Source of the DNA: Bacteroidales bacterium
GTDB taxonomy: Bacteria; Bacteroidota; Bacteroidia; Bacteroidales; Marinilabiliaceae
NCBI GenBank assembly: GCA_003249255.1
Contig: QKJP01000017.1
Span: 1 to 64,000 of the forward strand
Length of the DNA stretch: 64,000 nucleotides
Direction: 5' to 3'
Shown piece by piece: positions 17,942-28,351 of this stretch (the first letter of the stretch is position 1; each line of letters starts with the position of its first letter). The position numbers were made by a program, and so were the translations under genes. The notes under the pieces were generated by a model, which made no database searches, was not told where the DNA came from, and worked only from the letters and a program-made list of their open reading frames with translations.

Positions 17942-18329
17942 AATGTGTAATTTGTAGATATTCCAAATCCATTAAACTCAATTAATAACGCTTAGCTATT
18001 AGTTAAGTTTTAAATTAATAATAAATGTAGTTTTGGCTGTTATTGATCTATTACGGCACTCTATCTATTTGGTTACTAACATTTATTAACTGTAAACCTT
18101 TTTTAAATAAAAAACTGTTCCATTAACAAAGCAACATCCTAAATAATAGGTTTTTATAAAAAGAAATAGGGCAGATATTTTTTTAGAACCACAAATCAAA
18201 CAAACGAGTCATTTATTCGAATTTTAACTCACCTAAAAAAATGTGATAATACATCTAAGTTCGATATAAGTTCAAAAAAAAGGAAGTCAATCGACTCCCT
18301 TTTCTAACTTTAAGGTGTTTATGATATCC
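17942..18329. other. Intergenic region with the proS terminator
   Basis: Contains the leader of the leftward porin gene on its left side and the proS terminator at 18274-18303. The central part is very AT-rich (17990-18180) with no supported ORF or clear promoter box. Confidence 0.5.
18274..18303 (-). terminator. Terminator of proS
   Basis: On the minus strand AAAGGGAGTC pairs with GACTTCCTTT (one G-U) around GATT and ends in a T run, 27 bases past the proS stop. Confidence 0.8.
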
Positions 18330-19805
18330 CTAGTATGCTTTTGCAAATAACACACGCTTTTTAGATGGTTTTCCGGTTACCATACAAACGCCATCTTCCT
18401 CCGGTTGATCCAAAGGGATGCAGCGAATCGTTGCTTTAGTTTCTTCTTTTACCTTCAACTCTGTCTCTTCTGTACCATCCCAGTGAGCCAGAATAAAGCC
18501 TCCTTTTCCTTCTAACACGTTCTTAAACTCATCATAAGTTTCTACAGAAGTAGTGTGTTCTTCTCGATATTTTGCAGCTTTTGCAAAAATATTTTCCTGA
18601 ATAGTGTCTAGCAACTCAGCAATGTATCCATCAATTCCTTCAATACTTACAACCTCTTTAGTTAAAGTATCACGACGAGCCACTTCGACTGTTCCATTTT
18701 CTAAATCACGCGCTCCCATGGCTAAACGCACAGGTACGCCTTGTAATTCGTATTGAGCAAATTTCCAACCCGGTTTACGTTGGTCATTCGTATCAAACTT
18801 CACATCAATTCCCCTGGCACGAAGTTTCGATTGGATATCACTTACTGCTTCTGAGATTTTATCTAAATCTTCTTGCGATCTATAAATCGGAACAATTACA
18901 ACTTGAATAGGAGCTAATTTTGGAGGCAGCACTAATCCGTTATCGTCTGAATGAGCCATAATTAATGCTCCCATCAAACGCGTAGAAACTCCCCATGATG
19001 AAGCCCATACAAAATCTTCTTTCCCCTCTTTGTTGGCAAACTTCACATCAAAAGCTTTGGCAAAATTCTGCCCCAGGAAGTGAGATGTACCAGATTGTAA
19101 AGCTTTTCCATCTTGCATTAAAGCTTCAATGGTATAAGTTTCCAAGGCACCTGCAAAACGCTCGTTAGCAGTCTTTACTCCAATTTTTACAGGAACTCCC
19201 ATATAGTTCTCAGCAAAATCAGAATAGACCTTTATCATTGTTTCAGTTTCTTCTATCGCTTCTTCTCTGGTAGCATGAGCAGTATGACCTTCTTGCCACA
19301 AAAACTCTGCGGTACGCAAAAACAAGCGTGTTCTCATTTCCCAACGTACCACGTTGGCCCATTGGTTACATTTAATAGGAAGGTCACGGTAGGATTGAAT
19401 CCAGTTTTTATATGTACTCCAAATAATTGTCTCTGAAGTGGGACGTACGATTAACTCTTCCTCTAACTTGGCTTCCGGATCTACAATAACGCCTTTTCCA
19501 TCCGGATCATTCTTTAAGCGGTAATGAGTAACAACCGCACATTCTTTGGCAAAACCTTCAACATGATCTGCTTCTTTACTCAAAAATGACTTGGGTATAA
19601 ACAATGGAAAGTAAGCATTCTCATGCCCTGTATCTTTAAACATCTGATCCAATATACGTTGCATCTTCTCCCAAATAGCATAGCCATAAGGCTTAATAAC
19701 CATACTACCTCTAACTGCAGAGTTCTCTGCCAGACCTGCTTTTAAAACCAAGTCATTATACCATTGTGAATAACTTTCACTTCTAGGCGTTAATACTTTT
19801 GCCAT
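18330..19805 (-). CDS. proS: Prolyl-tRNA synthetase (short, archaeal/eukaryote-like type)
   Basis: Class II synthetase charging tRNA-Pro. At 491 residues it is the shorter type lacking the bacterial editing insertion. Blocks seen are [18 protein letters not shown] (motif 1 region), [43 protein letters not shown] (motif 2) and the anticodon-binding region (VVIVPIYRS onward), with the C-terminal zinc-like end (AHWDG, TIRCIP). I start at [10 protein letters not shown] (19805), since the seven upstream codons lie outside the domain. Own terminator. Confidence 0.95.
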   Translation of the reverse strand: MAKVLTPRSESYSQWYNDLVLKAGLAENSAVRGSMVIKPYGYAIWEKMQRILDQMFKDTGHENAYFPLFIPKSFLSKEADHVEGFAKECAVVTHYRLKNDPDGKGVIVDPEAKLEEELIVRPTSETIIWSTYKNWIQSYRDLPIKCNQWANVVRWEMRTRLFLRTAEFLWQEGHTAHATREEAIEETETMIKVYSDFAENYMGVPVKIGVKTANERFAGALETYTIEALMQDGKALQSGTSHFLGQNFAKAFDVKFANKEGKEDFVWASSWGVSTRLMGALIMAHSDDNGLVLPPKLAPIQVVIVPIYRSQEDLDKISEAVSDIQSKLRARGIDVKFDTNDQRKPGWKFAQYELQGVPVRLAMGARDLENGTVEVARRDTLTKEVVSIEGIDGYIAELLDTIQENIFAKAAKYREEHTTSVETYDEFKNVLEGKGGFILAHWDGTEETELKVKEETKATIRCIPLDQPEEDGVCMVTGKPSKKRVLFAKAY

Positions 19806-20102
19806 TTCAAATAACCAATTAAACAATGAAAATTAAAACTCATTAAACCAAACCAATACCAACTTAATCCATCCCCATCAATTCTCTTTTGGTTTAAAAA
19901 GCTGCAAAGTAACACAATTTCAGCCAAAAACGGAAAGACAAAATTGTATTTTCATTTCGCTTACAAGGTCTAAAAACATCGCCATTCCAATCCAGGACTA
20001 AATTGGATGTACCATCTTAACTTTTCTTTAACTTTTCTTCTTAAAAAGTATGATTCGGCATATTTTTTGCTTTATTAGATATGCAACTATAATTATCTAG
20101 TT

Positions 20103-21434
20103 ATGAAAAGTAAATTAATCATAGGCTTATCAGTTTTACTACTTAGTAGCTGTAGTTCAAGCAACTGGCTCGACTCCAGCTACTATGAGGATGATATCTA
20201 TTATAATCCAAGTAGCAAACCGATTTCTGTTTCTGATGACTATGCGCCATCAAAACAATCGTATTCAAACGCGGATGAGCGATATCCTTCATCCTATACT
20301 CAACCCAATAACAGTGTTTCGAAGGACAGTAGAGACTTCTCTCAGGTTCAACAACATTATGCAGCGGAAAGTAAAGATTCTCTAAATTCGATTGATAATA
20401 GCGGGGAGTACGCACAACGTCTGGCAAAATACCACGACTACAACCTTCCGTATGAATACTCTAATTATAATGATGAAGTTCATTATAACGATTATGACAT
20501 TTATATGGACAATTACAATCCATATTCTTATAATGGCTGGTACGACCCTTGGTATAGTTCATACTATGCTCCATACAATTATCACCATAGACCTTGGAAC
20601 TGGTCTTTATCAATGGGATATGGCTACGGTGGTTGGAATTATGGTTTTGGCCTTGGCTACAGTTGGGGTTATGATCCATTTTACAGTTGGCATTCTCCGT
20701 GGTATGGAGGCAACTATTGGGGTGGATATTGGAATGGCTGTCACAATGGACATTACTGGGGACATTATCACGACACTGGCATATCCTACTCACCCAGAGA
20801 ATATAAACCCCGGGATAATGGCTCAAATTACGTGGGCTCAAGAGGTAGTTCTCCCTCTTCACGCGTACCATCAAGAGGGGCTAATACTGCCATGCAGAAA
20901 AGCTCAACAAATGCAGTAAGCAGACAAAGTCCATCAAGACAGCCATCAAGCTCAATACAAAGATCTGGCAATAACACTAGAGATAGCTACACAACAACAA
21001 CAAGAAAAGATTACATTCAAAAAGCACCTGTTTCTAATTCGCGTGAAAACATAAACCGAACCGGAAATACAGTCAGACCGAGTACAACAAGAACCCGACA
21101 AAGCTATACTCCAAGCTATCAAACAACAACCAACAGTCGTTCAAACTATAACAGATCATCAAGTTATACACGTCCAGCCTCTACCAATTCGAACTACAGA
21201 AGTGCCCCAAGTAGCAACTCATCAAGTTCGAATAGTAATAACGTAAACACAAGGTCTTCAGATAATACCTCAAGATCATATAGTCCAAGCAGATCATCAT
21301 CAAGCGGTAGAAGCTATGCCCCTTCGCAATCGACCGGAGGAAATGTTCGCAGCTACAGCCCGGCATCATCCGGCAGTAGAAATTCATCAGGTGGCAGATC
21401 TACTGAGGGAAGATCAACAGGAGGAAGACGATAA
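20103..21434 (+). CDS. Low-complexity Tyr/Ser-rich lipoprotein
   Basis: 443 residues. The N-terminus MKSKLIIGLSVLLLSSCSSS is a lipoprotein signal with the Cys at 17. Three composition zones follow: an acidic Ser/Tyr/Asn zone (20-110), a Tyr/Trp/Gly/His zone (about 125-225, e.g. MGYGYGGWNYGFGLGYSWGY) and a Ser/Arg/Asn/Thr zone to the end (e.g. NSSSSNSNNVNTRSSDNTS). No enzyme motif is present. It looks like an extended surface or matrix lipoprotein. It is 29 bases ahead of an outer-membrane barrel gene, so the two are likely co-expressed. Function unknown. Confidence 0.8.
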   Translation: MKSKLIIGLSVLLLSSCSSSNWLDSSYYEDDIYYNPSSKPISVSDDYAPSKQSYSNADERYPSSYTQPNNSVSKDSRDFSQVQQHYAAESKDSLNSIDNSGEYAQRLAKYHDYNLPYEYSNYNDEVHYNDYDIYMDNYNPYSYNGWYDPWYSSYYAPYNYHHRPWNWSLSMGYGYGGWNYGFGLGYSWGYDPFYSWHSPWYGGNYWGGYWNGCHNGHYWGHYHDTGISYSPREYKPRDNGSNYVGSRGSSPSSRVPSRGANTAMQKSSTNAVSRQSPSRQPSSSIQRSGNNTRDSYTTTTRKDYIQKAPVSNSRENINRTGNTVRPSTTRTRQSYTPSYQTTTNSRSNYNRSSSYTRPASTNSNYRSAPSSNSSSSNSNNVNTRSSDNTSRSYSPSRSSSSGRSYAPSQSTGGNVRSYSPASSGSRNSSGGRSTEGRSTGGRR

Positions 21435-21463
21435 TTATATTCACTTAGCTCAATTACATGACC

Positions 21464-22960
21464 ATGAAAAAAATAATCATACCATTCGCATTTCTATTTT
21501 ATTTTAGCTCACTTTGGGCTCAAAATTTAGATGATGTAATTCGATTCAATGAGAAAAATTACACCGGTACAGCACGCTCTTTATCTATGGCTAATGCCTT
21601 TGGAGCATTAGGTGGTGATTTAACCAGCATCGCGATCAATCCGGCAGCGGTTGCCGTTTATCGCACTTCAGAATTTGCATTTACCCCGGGTTTTTCGTTT
21701 ACTCCTACCCAATCTGATTGGAATGGAAGTAAAGCCGAAAGTGATGTATTCAATATGCAGTTTAATCAGATTGGAGGAGTAACCACCTACAAATCGATGC
21801 ATGAAAAAAAAGAAGGCCTCATTAGTACCAGCATAGGATTTACCTACAACAGACTGGCAAACTTCAATAAATCAGTTAACATTTATCGTGAGAATGTACC
21901 AATCAGACACACCTACCTTGATGCAGCAGCTGATTATGCAAGTGACAACACTCTTCGCCCGGAAAATTTACCCGATAACGAATGGTTACTTTATCAAACT
22001 TTTTTATTAAATCCAATTGCACCTGATAGCACTAATTATTTTAATGCCTATGAAGAATTAACAGATGCAATTTATACGCGAAACACCGGAGGAATTAACC
22101 ACAGACAGTTGATAGAAAGCTCAGGTAATTCTGGCGAATATGGCTTAAGCTTAGGAGCAAACATCAGCAATAAGTTTATGTTAGGTGCTTCACTAAACTT
22201 TATATCCTATAAATACCGTGAAACAGTAAGTATTTTGGAAGAAAATACAAGGGGACTAAATCCCTCTTATTCATCCGATATCTCATCCTATCAAATGCAA
22301 AGAACTTTAGCACAAGATGGCTTTGGGATCAACGCTAAGTTTGGAGCCATTGCAAACCTACACCCGGTAAGAATAGGTTTTTCGATTGCAACGCCAACCG
22401 CAATAAGTTTTAAAGAAGATTACAGCAATGAAGCCAAAGCCTATTATTTTGATGGAACTGAAGGTTCTAAATTAGAAGGAACTTACGATTACAGTTACCG
22501 AACTCCCTACCACATCAATTTAAGTGGAGCTTATGTATACAAAAAACTAGCAGTTATTTCGGTTGATTACGAAATGACTGATCACACCTTTGCTAAATTT
22601 TCAGAACCAAATGATTTTAGCAATACACTTTTCTTCTTAAATCAACAAATTGAAGCAAGTTCTAAAGTTGCCCACAACATCAGAACCGGATTAGAAGTTA
22701 AACCTCTTCCCTATTTAGCCTTAAGAGCCGGATTTGCGTTTATTGACTCACCATTAAAAGAAGAGTATGTTGGTTATGACATGGCCCGTTACATGTATTC
22801 CGGTGGCCTTGGATTTAAAAACAAAAGCTTTTTCTGCGATTTAGGATTGTCAACCACTCAGTATAAATCTAACTACTACATCCACCACTATTCATTAACA
22901 TCCACAACGTTAAATACAAGTAATTATCAATTGGCCTTTACCTTTGGTTGGAAGATGTAA
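21464..22960 (+). CDS. Outer-membrane beta-barrel protein, OmpP1/FadL-like
   Basis: 498 residues with a signal peptide (MKKIIIPFAFLFYFSSLWAQ). The segment after it, GTARSLSMANAFGALGGDLTSIAINPAAVAVYR, is the signature of the FadL/OmpP1/PorV-like barrel group in this phylum (residues about 38-68). Many barrel-like strands follow, ending YQLAFTFGWKM. The family moves hydrophobic substrates; a PorV-like role in secretion is an alternative. I chose the Met at 21464 over the one at 21458 for signal-peptide quality. It follows the lipoprotein gene closely. Confidence 0.85.
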   Translation: MKKIIIPFAFLFYFSSLWAQNLDDVIRFNEKNYTGTARSLSMANAFGALGGDLTSIAINPAAVAVYRTSEFAFTPGFSFTPTQSDWNGSKAESDVFNMQFNQIGGVTTYKSMHEKKEGLISTSIGFTYNRLANFNKSVNIYRENVPIRHTYLDAAADYASDNTLRPENLPDNEWLLYQTFLLNPIAPDSTNYFNAYEELTDAIYTRNTGGINHRQLIESSGNSGEYGLSLGANISNKFMLGASLNFISYKYRETVSILEENTRGLNPSYSSDISSYQMQRTLAQDGFGINAKFGAIANLHPVRIGFSIATPTAISFKEDYSNEAKAYYFDGTEGSKLEGTYDYSYRTPYHINLSGAYVYKKLAVISVDYEMTDHTFAKFSEPNDFSNTLFFLNQQIEASSKVAHNIRTGLEVKPLPYLALRAGFAFIDSPLKEEYVGYDMARYMYSGGLGFKNKSFFCDLGLSTTQYKSNYYIHHYSLTSTTLNTSNYQLAFTFGWKM

Positions 22961-23060
22961 GAAAAACAAAATTTAAATGTCCGCAATTATGCATAATGCA
23001 AAAGCTATTAACATAACGACAAAAAATATCAACACAGAAACGCAGACCTGCCCAATTTAA

Positions 23061-23148
23061 GCGGGGACACTGAGTGGTATAGTTGAACTTTATAAACTCT
23101 GTGCTTTTGTGCCTCTTTGTTAAATAATTATGCGTAAAGACGGATATA
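23061..23148. repeat. Dispersed intergenic repeat, copy 2
   Basis: Second copy of the element at 159-246, in the same orientation. It retains GCGGGGACAC, TTGAACTTTATAAACTC and AATTATGCGTAAA with about ten scattered substitutions. It sits between the barrel gene and the bidirectional terminator, outside any gene. Confidence 0.7.
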
Positions 23149-23162
23149 TGTTATACAAAATC

Positions 23163-23200
23163 AAAAAAGCCGCTGCTCAAATATGAACAGCGGCTTTTTT
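23163..23200. terminator. Bidirectional terminator between the barrel gene and cysN
   Basis: AAAAAAGCCGCTG (23163-23175) pairs exactly with CAGCGGCTTTTTT (23188-23200). The A and T runs on both sides allow termination in either direction, fitting its place between convergent genes. Confidence 0.9.
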
Positions 23201-23217
23201 ATATCATTTATATTGCC

Positions 23218-24492
23218 TTATATAATCATACCTGCAGCAACGGTTTCATTCGTTCCTTCATCCACCAAAATCAAGCTTCCAGTAATACGGTTCACATTGT
23301 ACGAATCGAAAAACAATGGCTTAGTTACACGTAAAGACACTTTAGCAATATCATTCATTGAAATATCTTTATCGTCTAAATCCTTTTCCAAAGTATTGAT
23401 ATTCATTTTAAATTGAATATCCTTAACCATACAACGCGCCTCTGCTGATGTATGACGTAACACATACTTTCCTCTAGGAATCAGTTTACGCTCATTAAAC
23501 CAACACAACATCACATCCACATCCTGGCCAACTTGAGGCTGACCATTATTAGTTTTCACTAACATGTCACCTCGGCTAATGTCAATATCATCCTCTAATG
23601 TTAAGGCAACAGACTGAGGCGCAAAAGCATACTCCAATTGCTCATCCATAAGGTTGATGGATTTTACTTTGGATGAAAATCCGCTTGGTAACACAGTGAC
23701 TTCATCACCCACTTTAATAGCTCCACTTGCCAAACGACCTCCATAACCACGGTAATCGGGCCATTCTTTAGACTGAGGACGAATCACATACTGAACCGGG
23801 AAACGGAAATTATCGTGGTTTATATCACTACTAATGTGAATATTCTCCAATAAATACATTAAAGTAGGACCATCGTACCAATCCATTTTTTCAGAACGAT
23901 CTACCACATTATCACCATTTAAAGCACTAATTGGCACAAAACGAATATCTTTTACAGATAACTTTGAAGCTACGGCATCAATGTCCTTTCGAATAGTTTC
24001 AAAAGTAATTTGGTCATAATTAACCAAATCCATTTTATTGATGCAGAAAATCACATGGGGAATTTGTAACAATGAGGCAATATAAGCATGACGCAGTGTT
24101 TGCTCTAACACTCCCTGACGGGCATCCACTAGGATCAATGCAACATTTGCAGTACTTGCACCTGTAACCATGTTACGCGTATACTGAATGTGTCCCGGGG
24201 TATCTGCAATAATGAATTTACGTTTGGGTGTTGCAAAATAACGGTATGCAACATCAATGGTAATTCCTTGCTCTCTTTCAGATCTTAAACCATCTGTTAA
24301 TAAAGCCAAATTAACTTCTTCATGACCTGAACGCTCACTCGCTTTTTCGATGGCTTCCATTTGATCTTCGAAGATGGCTTTACTATCGTATAATAATCTA
24401 CCGATTAATGTACTTTTACCATCATCCACACTACCCGCAGTGGTGAAGCGTAAAAGCTCCATATCTAAATACCCTGATGCTTTTCCGGACAT
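23218..24492 (-). CDS. cysN: Sulfate adenylyltransferase subunit 1 (GTPase)
   Basis: GTPase subunit that drives APS synthesis from ATP and sulfate with CysD. The 424-residue protein has GSVDDGKST (20-28, P-loop), the DTPGH and NKMD GTP-binding boxes, and EF-Tu-like beta-barrel domains 2 and 3 to the end. There is no fused APS kinase (CysC), since the protein ends after the barrel. It follows cysD by 27 bases in one unit. No reductase or APS kinase gene is adjacent. Confidence 0.95.
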   Translation of the reverse strand: MSGKASGYLDMELLRFTTAGSVDDGKSTLIGRLLYDSKAIFEDQMEAIEKASERSGHEEVNLALLTDGLRSEREQGITIDVAYRYFATPKRKFIIADTPGHIQYTRNMVTGASTANVALILVDARQGVLEQTLRHAYIASLLQIPHVIFCINKMDLVNYDQITFETIRKDIDAVASKLSVKDIRFVPISALNGDNVVDRSEKMDWYDGPTLMYLLENIHISSDINHDNFRFPVQYVIRPQSKEWPDYRGYGGRLASGAIKVGDEVTVLPSGFSSKVKSINLMDEQLEYAFAPQSVALTLEDDIDISRGDMLVKTNNGQPQVGQDVDVMLCWFNERKLIPRGKYVLRHTSAEARCMVKDIQFKMNINTLEKDLDDKDISMNDIAKVSLRVTKPLFFDSYNVNRITGSLILVDEGTNETVAAGMII

Positions 24493-24519
24493 ATATTTCT
24501 TTTTTTTACAATTCTACAA

Positions 24520-25425
24520 TTAAAAATAACCTTCGCGCTTACGATCTTCCATTGCACTTTCTGAACGCTTGTCATCAGCCCGCCCACCACGTTCTGTGGT
24601 TCTGGTTGAAGCAACTTCCTGGATAATATCTTCTAAGGTATTGGCAGTAGACAATGTTAACCCTGTACAAGTGACATCTCCAATGGTACGGCAACGCACT
24701 TGCTTCACTTCAATTTTTTCATTTGGCTTTAATGTCATGCATGGCTCATTTGCCATCCACACTCCATCTCGGTTGAATACTTCACGCTCGTGAGTAAAGT
24801 ATAAACTTGGTAATGGAATACTTTCCATTAAGATGTATTGCCACACATCCATTTCAGTCCAGTTACTTATTGGAAATACACGGAAATGCTCTCCCATATG
24901 TTTCTTTCCATTGAAGATATTCCATAACTCAGGACGCTGATTTTTAGGATCCCATTGGCCAAATTCATCACGATGCGAGAAAAAACGTTCTTTTGCACGT
25001 GCCTTTTCTTCATCTCTACGACCGCCACCCATTGCGGCATCAAACTTATGCTTTTCAAGACCATCTAATAAGGTTACAGTTTGTAACTTATTACGACTGG
25101 CATTAAAACCTTTCTCCTCTACTGCTTTGCCGCTATCGATTGAATCCTGAACATATTCCACGATACACTTTGCACCAGTTTCTTCCATCAGCTTATCACG
25201 GTATTCAATGGTTTCCGGAAAGTTGTGACCGGTATCTACATGCATCAATGCAAAAGGTACTTTGGCCGGCCAAAATGCCTTTCTAGCAAGGTGAAACATC
25301 ACTATGGAGTCTTTTCCTCCAGAAAATAACATCACCGGATTCTCGAACTGGGCAGCTACTTCACGAATCACATAAATTGACTCTGCCTCTAATTCTTTTA
25401 GGTGGTTTATACGGTACTTATCCAT
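24520..25425 (-). CDS. cysD: Sulfate adenylyltransferase subunit 2
   Basis: Catalytic subunit forming adenosine 5'-phosphosulfate. It is an ATP pyrophosphatase-type protein of 301 residues with the PP-loop FSGGKDSIVMFHLA (34-47), HVDTGHNFPE, GGGRRDEEKARAKERFFS and the end RSESAMEDRKREGYF, all typical of CysD. First gene of the cysDN unit. APS can feed assimilatory reduction or, after APS kinase, sulfation by sulfotransferases; the window does not tell which. Confidence 0.95.
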   Translation of the reverse strand: MDKYRINHLKELEAESIYVIREVAAQFENPVMLFSGGKDSIVMFHLARKAFWPAKVPFALMHVDTGHNFPETIEYRDKLMEETGAKCIVEYVQDSIDSGKAVEEKGFNASRNKLQTVTLLDGLEKHKFDAAMGGGRRDEEKARAKERFFSHRDEFGQWDPKNQRPELWNIFNGKKHMGEHFRVFPISNWTEMDVWQYILMESIPLPSLYFTHEREVFNRDGVWMANEPCMTLKPNEKIEVKQVRCRTIGDVTCTGLTLSTANTLEDIIQEVASTRTTERGGRADDKRSESAMEDRKREGYF

Positions 25426-25656
25426 CTGCTTAATTTTTCCTACTATCTTAATAGAATAATAAATAGTTGTTTTATATATAAAAAACGAAGCTATTAATTG
25501 TTCAAACTATTTTAATATATTTTTAAATCCTCTTTGTCAAATCATTTAATATTAAGTTATTATGATTTAAAAGAAAATTTTATCGCTCCAAATTTAACAA
25601 TTCTAAAAGGATTTTGAAAATTTTGAGTCACAATGCTTTCAAGAAATAAAACATAC

Positions 25657-25687
25657 AAAAAAAGGGTGCTTTTAATGCACCCTTTTT
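25657..25687 (-). terminator. Terminator of fabI
   Basis: AAAAAGGGTGC (25659-25669) and GCACCCTTTTT (25677-25687) form a perfect hairpin with a seven-base loop, 22 bases beyond the fabI stop. A and T runs flank it symmetrically. Confidence 0.88.
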
Positions 25688-25708
25688 AATATCCTAAAGT
25701 AAAGAAGC

Positions 25709-26536
25709 TTATTCTTGTCCAAAACCTTTATTATACAGCTCCATTGTTCTCTCACTAATTCCTACATTGGAGAAACCTCCATCGTGGAATAAATTCTGCA
25801 TGGTAACTTTACGCGTCAAATCAGAGAACAAGGTTAAACAGTAATCGGCACACTCTAAAGCATCTGCATTACCGAGTGGCGACATGGTATCTGCAAAGTT
25901 AAATAAACCATCTAAGCCCTTAACTCCACTACCTGCTGTAGTTAATGTTGGAGATTGAGAAACAGTATTGACTCTAACTTTACGCTCTTTACCATAAATA
26001 AAACCAAAACTTCGTGCGATTGATTCTAACAGTGATTTTGCATCTGCCATATCGTTATAGCCAACAAATGTTCGCTGTGCTGCCACATAACTTAAACCTA
26101 GAACAGATCCCCACTCATTAATCGCATCCATCTTATATGCTACTTGTAGCATTTTATGAAACGATATAGCTGAAATATCTAAAGTCTTATTTAAAAAGTT
26201 ATAATCTAAATCATCATAAGTACGCCCTTTACGAACATTTAATGACATTCCAATAGAGTGTAATACAAAATCAATTTTACCACCTAAAGCTTCCATTGAT
26301 TCTTTAAATACATTCTCAAGATCTGCTACATTAGTCGCATCTGCAGGAATAATTTTGGCATCCAATTTTTCACCTAAAGCAACTACTTCACCCATACGGC
26401 AAGCGACCGGTGTATTTGACAAGGTAATAATTGCACCTTCTTCTTTTGCACGTTCAGCAACTTTCCAGGCAATGGACTTATCATTAAGAGCTCCAAATAT
26501 AATTCCTCTTTTTCCTTTTAAAAGATCAAATCCCAT
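25709..26536 (-). CDS. fabI: Enoyl-[acyl-carrier-protein] reductase
   Basis: Last step of each fatty-acid elongation cycle, reducing enoyl-ACP with NAD(P)H. The 275-residue protein is a short-chain dehydrogenase with the nucleotide loop GIIFGALNDKSIAW (11-24). The FabI active site has Y150 (LSY), Y160 and K167 in the Y-x6-K spacing (YNDMADAK). VNTVSQSPTLTTAGS is the substrate-loop region, in which SQSP replaces the more usual SAGPI(R/K)T. Single-gene unit with a strong promoter box and terminator. Confidence 0.92.
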   Translation of the reverse strand: MGFDLLKGKRGIIFGALNDKSIAWKVAERAKEEGAIITLSNTPVACRMGEVVALGEKLDAKIIPADATNVADLENVFKESMEALGGKIDFVLHSIGMSLNVRKGRTYDDLDYNFLNKTLDISAISFHKMLQVAYKMDAINEWGSVLGLSYVAAQRTFVGYNDMADAKSLLESIARSFGFIYGKERKVRVNTVSQSPTLTTAGSGVKGLDGLFNFADTMSPLGNADALECADYCLTLFSDLTRKVTMQNLFHDGGFSNVGISERTMELYNKGFGQE

Positions 26537-26559
26537 TTTTCAACATATTTTTGAGGGCA

Positions 26560-26590
26560 CAAATATAATGTTAATATTATTAACAATACA
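26560..26590 (-). promoter_or_regulatory. Promoter of fabI
   Basis: On the minus strand a perfect -7 box TATATTTG (26567 to 26560) lies 23 bases upstream of the fabI start. A weak TTG -33 element is near 26584. Transcription would start close to the ATG, giving a short leader. Confidence 0.6.
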
Positions 26591-26685
26591 AGACGGCCTT
26601 TTAAATTATTTTAATAAAACGACACAATACTTTTTGTAGTTAACGAATAAGCTCTCCAAAAAGCCTCACAAATATATAATTTAAT

Positions 26686-28341
26686 TTAATTATTCAGTAA
26701 AGCGCGGGCATTCTTTAATGCTTCTTCAGAAACTGCTGCACCACTTAACATCTTAGCTATCTCTACTTCCCTTTGCCCTTGGCTCAAACGCTCTATCTGC
26801 GATACCGTTTTATCTTCATCGTCTTTTTTGAAGACCTTGTAGTGTACAGTACCTTTTACAGCAATTTGAGGCAGGTGGGTAATACTTATCACTTGCATCT
26901 TAGTACCCATCTCAGACATAATACCACCCATTTTATCAGCAACTTCTCCTGAAACTCCGGTATCAATTTCATCAAAAATAATTGTAGGCAAATCTTTCGC
27001 CGCAGATAATAACGACTTAATACTAAGCATCACACGAGACATTTCACCCCCTGAAGCTACTTTATTTATAGCTCCCGGCTCGCCATTTTTGTTCCCGGCA
27101 AATAAAAACTCGATATGATCAGTTCCATAAGACGTAAAACCTATTGAGTTATCATGCTTTATTACCAAGCGGGCATGGGGCATTCCTAAATCTTTTAATT
27201 GCTCTTCGATTCGCACTTGAACCTTACTAAATACAGCAGTTCTGGATTCTGAAAGTTGTGAAGCGATGGTATCTAGTTCTTTTTCTTCCGTTTCAAGTTT
27301 AGCATTCAAACCTTTTAATTCCGAATCAAAGGAGCTAACTTTTTCAAGTTTTAGTGCGATTTCATCTCTTAAAACAATTAAATCATCCACATTTTCTACT
27401 CTGTGTTTTTGCAATAAGCCATATAATAAATCTAAACGCTGCTGAGTAGACTGTATTAATTCAGGGGAATATTCGATGGACTCTCCTTTCACACTTATTT
27501 CTTGATCCAGATCTTTCAAATCAATATAGGCAGATTCCAATCGCTTAACCCATTCCTCCCCATCAGCAATAAAACTTGAAACTTTAGTTAATTTAGCAAT
27601 CGCATCCCTTAAATTATCAAGGATCGACACAGGCTCTTCTCCCATTAAAGCATTCACTGTTACCAAAGCCGATTTAATATCCTCGGCATGTGTTAACTGT
27701 TCTAACTCTTGTTCCAGTTCGATTAGCTCCCCGGGTTTTAATGATGCAGCTACGAGTTGATCGTATTGAAACTGTAAATAATCGACATCGGCCTTCTGCT
27801 TTTCATTTTCTTCAAGCAATTGTTTTATGTCTGATTGAAGTTTCTTATATACCTTATATTTCTCCTGATACTTTTCAAGAACAGCCCCATTCTTTGCAAC
27901 CGAATCGATAACCATCATGTGAAAAGCATTATCACTTAAAAGTAAGTTTTGATGCTGAGAATGAACATCAATTAACTGAGCACCAATATCTTTTAAAAAT
28001 GATAGATTTACCGGAGTATCATTAACAAAGGCACGTGATTTACCGGAGGGTAGAATTTCGCGGCGAATAACGGTTGACTCTTCATAATCCACATCTTGTT
28101 CTTCAAAAATAGTGGCAAGATTATAACCACCTATTTGAAAAACGCCTTCAACGATACACTTTTTCTCTTTGTCAAATAAAGCACCTGAATCGCTCCTTTG
28201 CCCAAGAATAAGAGATAATGCGCCTAATAGAATTGATTTTCCGGCCCCTGTTTCACCGGTTATGACTGATAAACCTGATTCAAAATCGATCTTAACACCA
28301 TCAATCAAGGCGTAATTGGAGATCGAAAGAGACTTTAACAT
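26686..28341 (-). CDS. recN: DNA repair ATPase RecN
   Basis: SMC-like ATPase acting in double-strand break repair. The 551-residue protein has Walker A GETGAGKS (29-36), a long central coiled coil (about 150-375) and the C-terminal signature SGGEMSRVMLSIKSLL with Walker B IIFDEIDTGVSGE. Length matches the family. Last gene of the bamD-rpoZ-coaBC-porD-recN block, 10 bases after porD. Confidence 0.95.
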   Translation of the reverse strand: MLKSLSISNYALIDGVKIDFESGLSVITGETGAGKSILLGALSLILGQRSDSGALFDKEKKCIVEGVFQIGGYNLATIFEEQDVDYEESTVIRREILPSGKSRAFVNDTPVNLSFLKDIGAQLIDVHSQHQNLLLSDNAFHMMVIDSVAKNGAVLEKYQEKYKVYKKLQSDIKQLLEENEKQKADVDYLQFQYDQLVAASLKPGELIELEQELEQLTHAEDIKSALVTVNALMGEEPVSILDNLRDAIAKLTKVSSFIADGEEWVKRLESAYIDLKDLDQEISVKGESIEYSPELIQSTQQRLDLLYGLLQKHRVENVDDLIVLRDEIALKLEKVSSFDSELKGLNAKLETEEKELDTIASQLSESRTAVFSKVQVRIEEQLKDLGMPHARLVIKHDNSIGFTSYGTDHIEFLFAGNKNGEPGAINKVASGGEMSRVMLSIKSLLSAAKDLPTIIFDEIDTGVSGEVADKMGGIMSEMGTKMQVISITHLPQIAVKGTVHYKVFKKDDEDKTVSQIERLSQGQREVEIAKMLSGAAVSEEALKNARALLNN

Positions 28342-28351
28342 ACAATAAGTT

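Noticed and set aside
20392-20919. 175-codon plus-strand ORF overlapping the Tyr/Ser-rich lipoprotein
   Set aside because: Out-of-frame shadow of low-complexity coding sequence; its Met/Ile/Thr-rich product has no protein-like pattern, and the real frame has a lipoprotein signal.
23183-23416. 77-codon plus-strand ORF over the cysN end
   Set aside because: It reads the terminator hairpin and the antisense of cysN.
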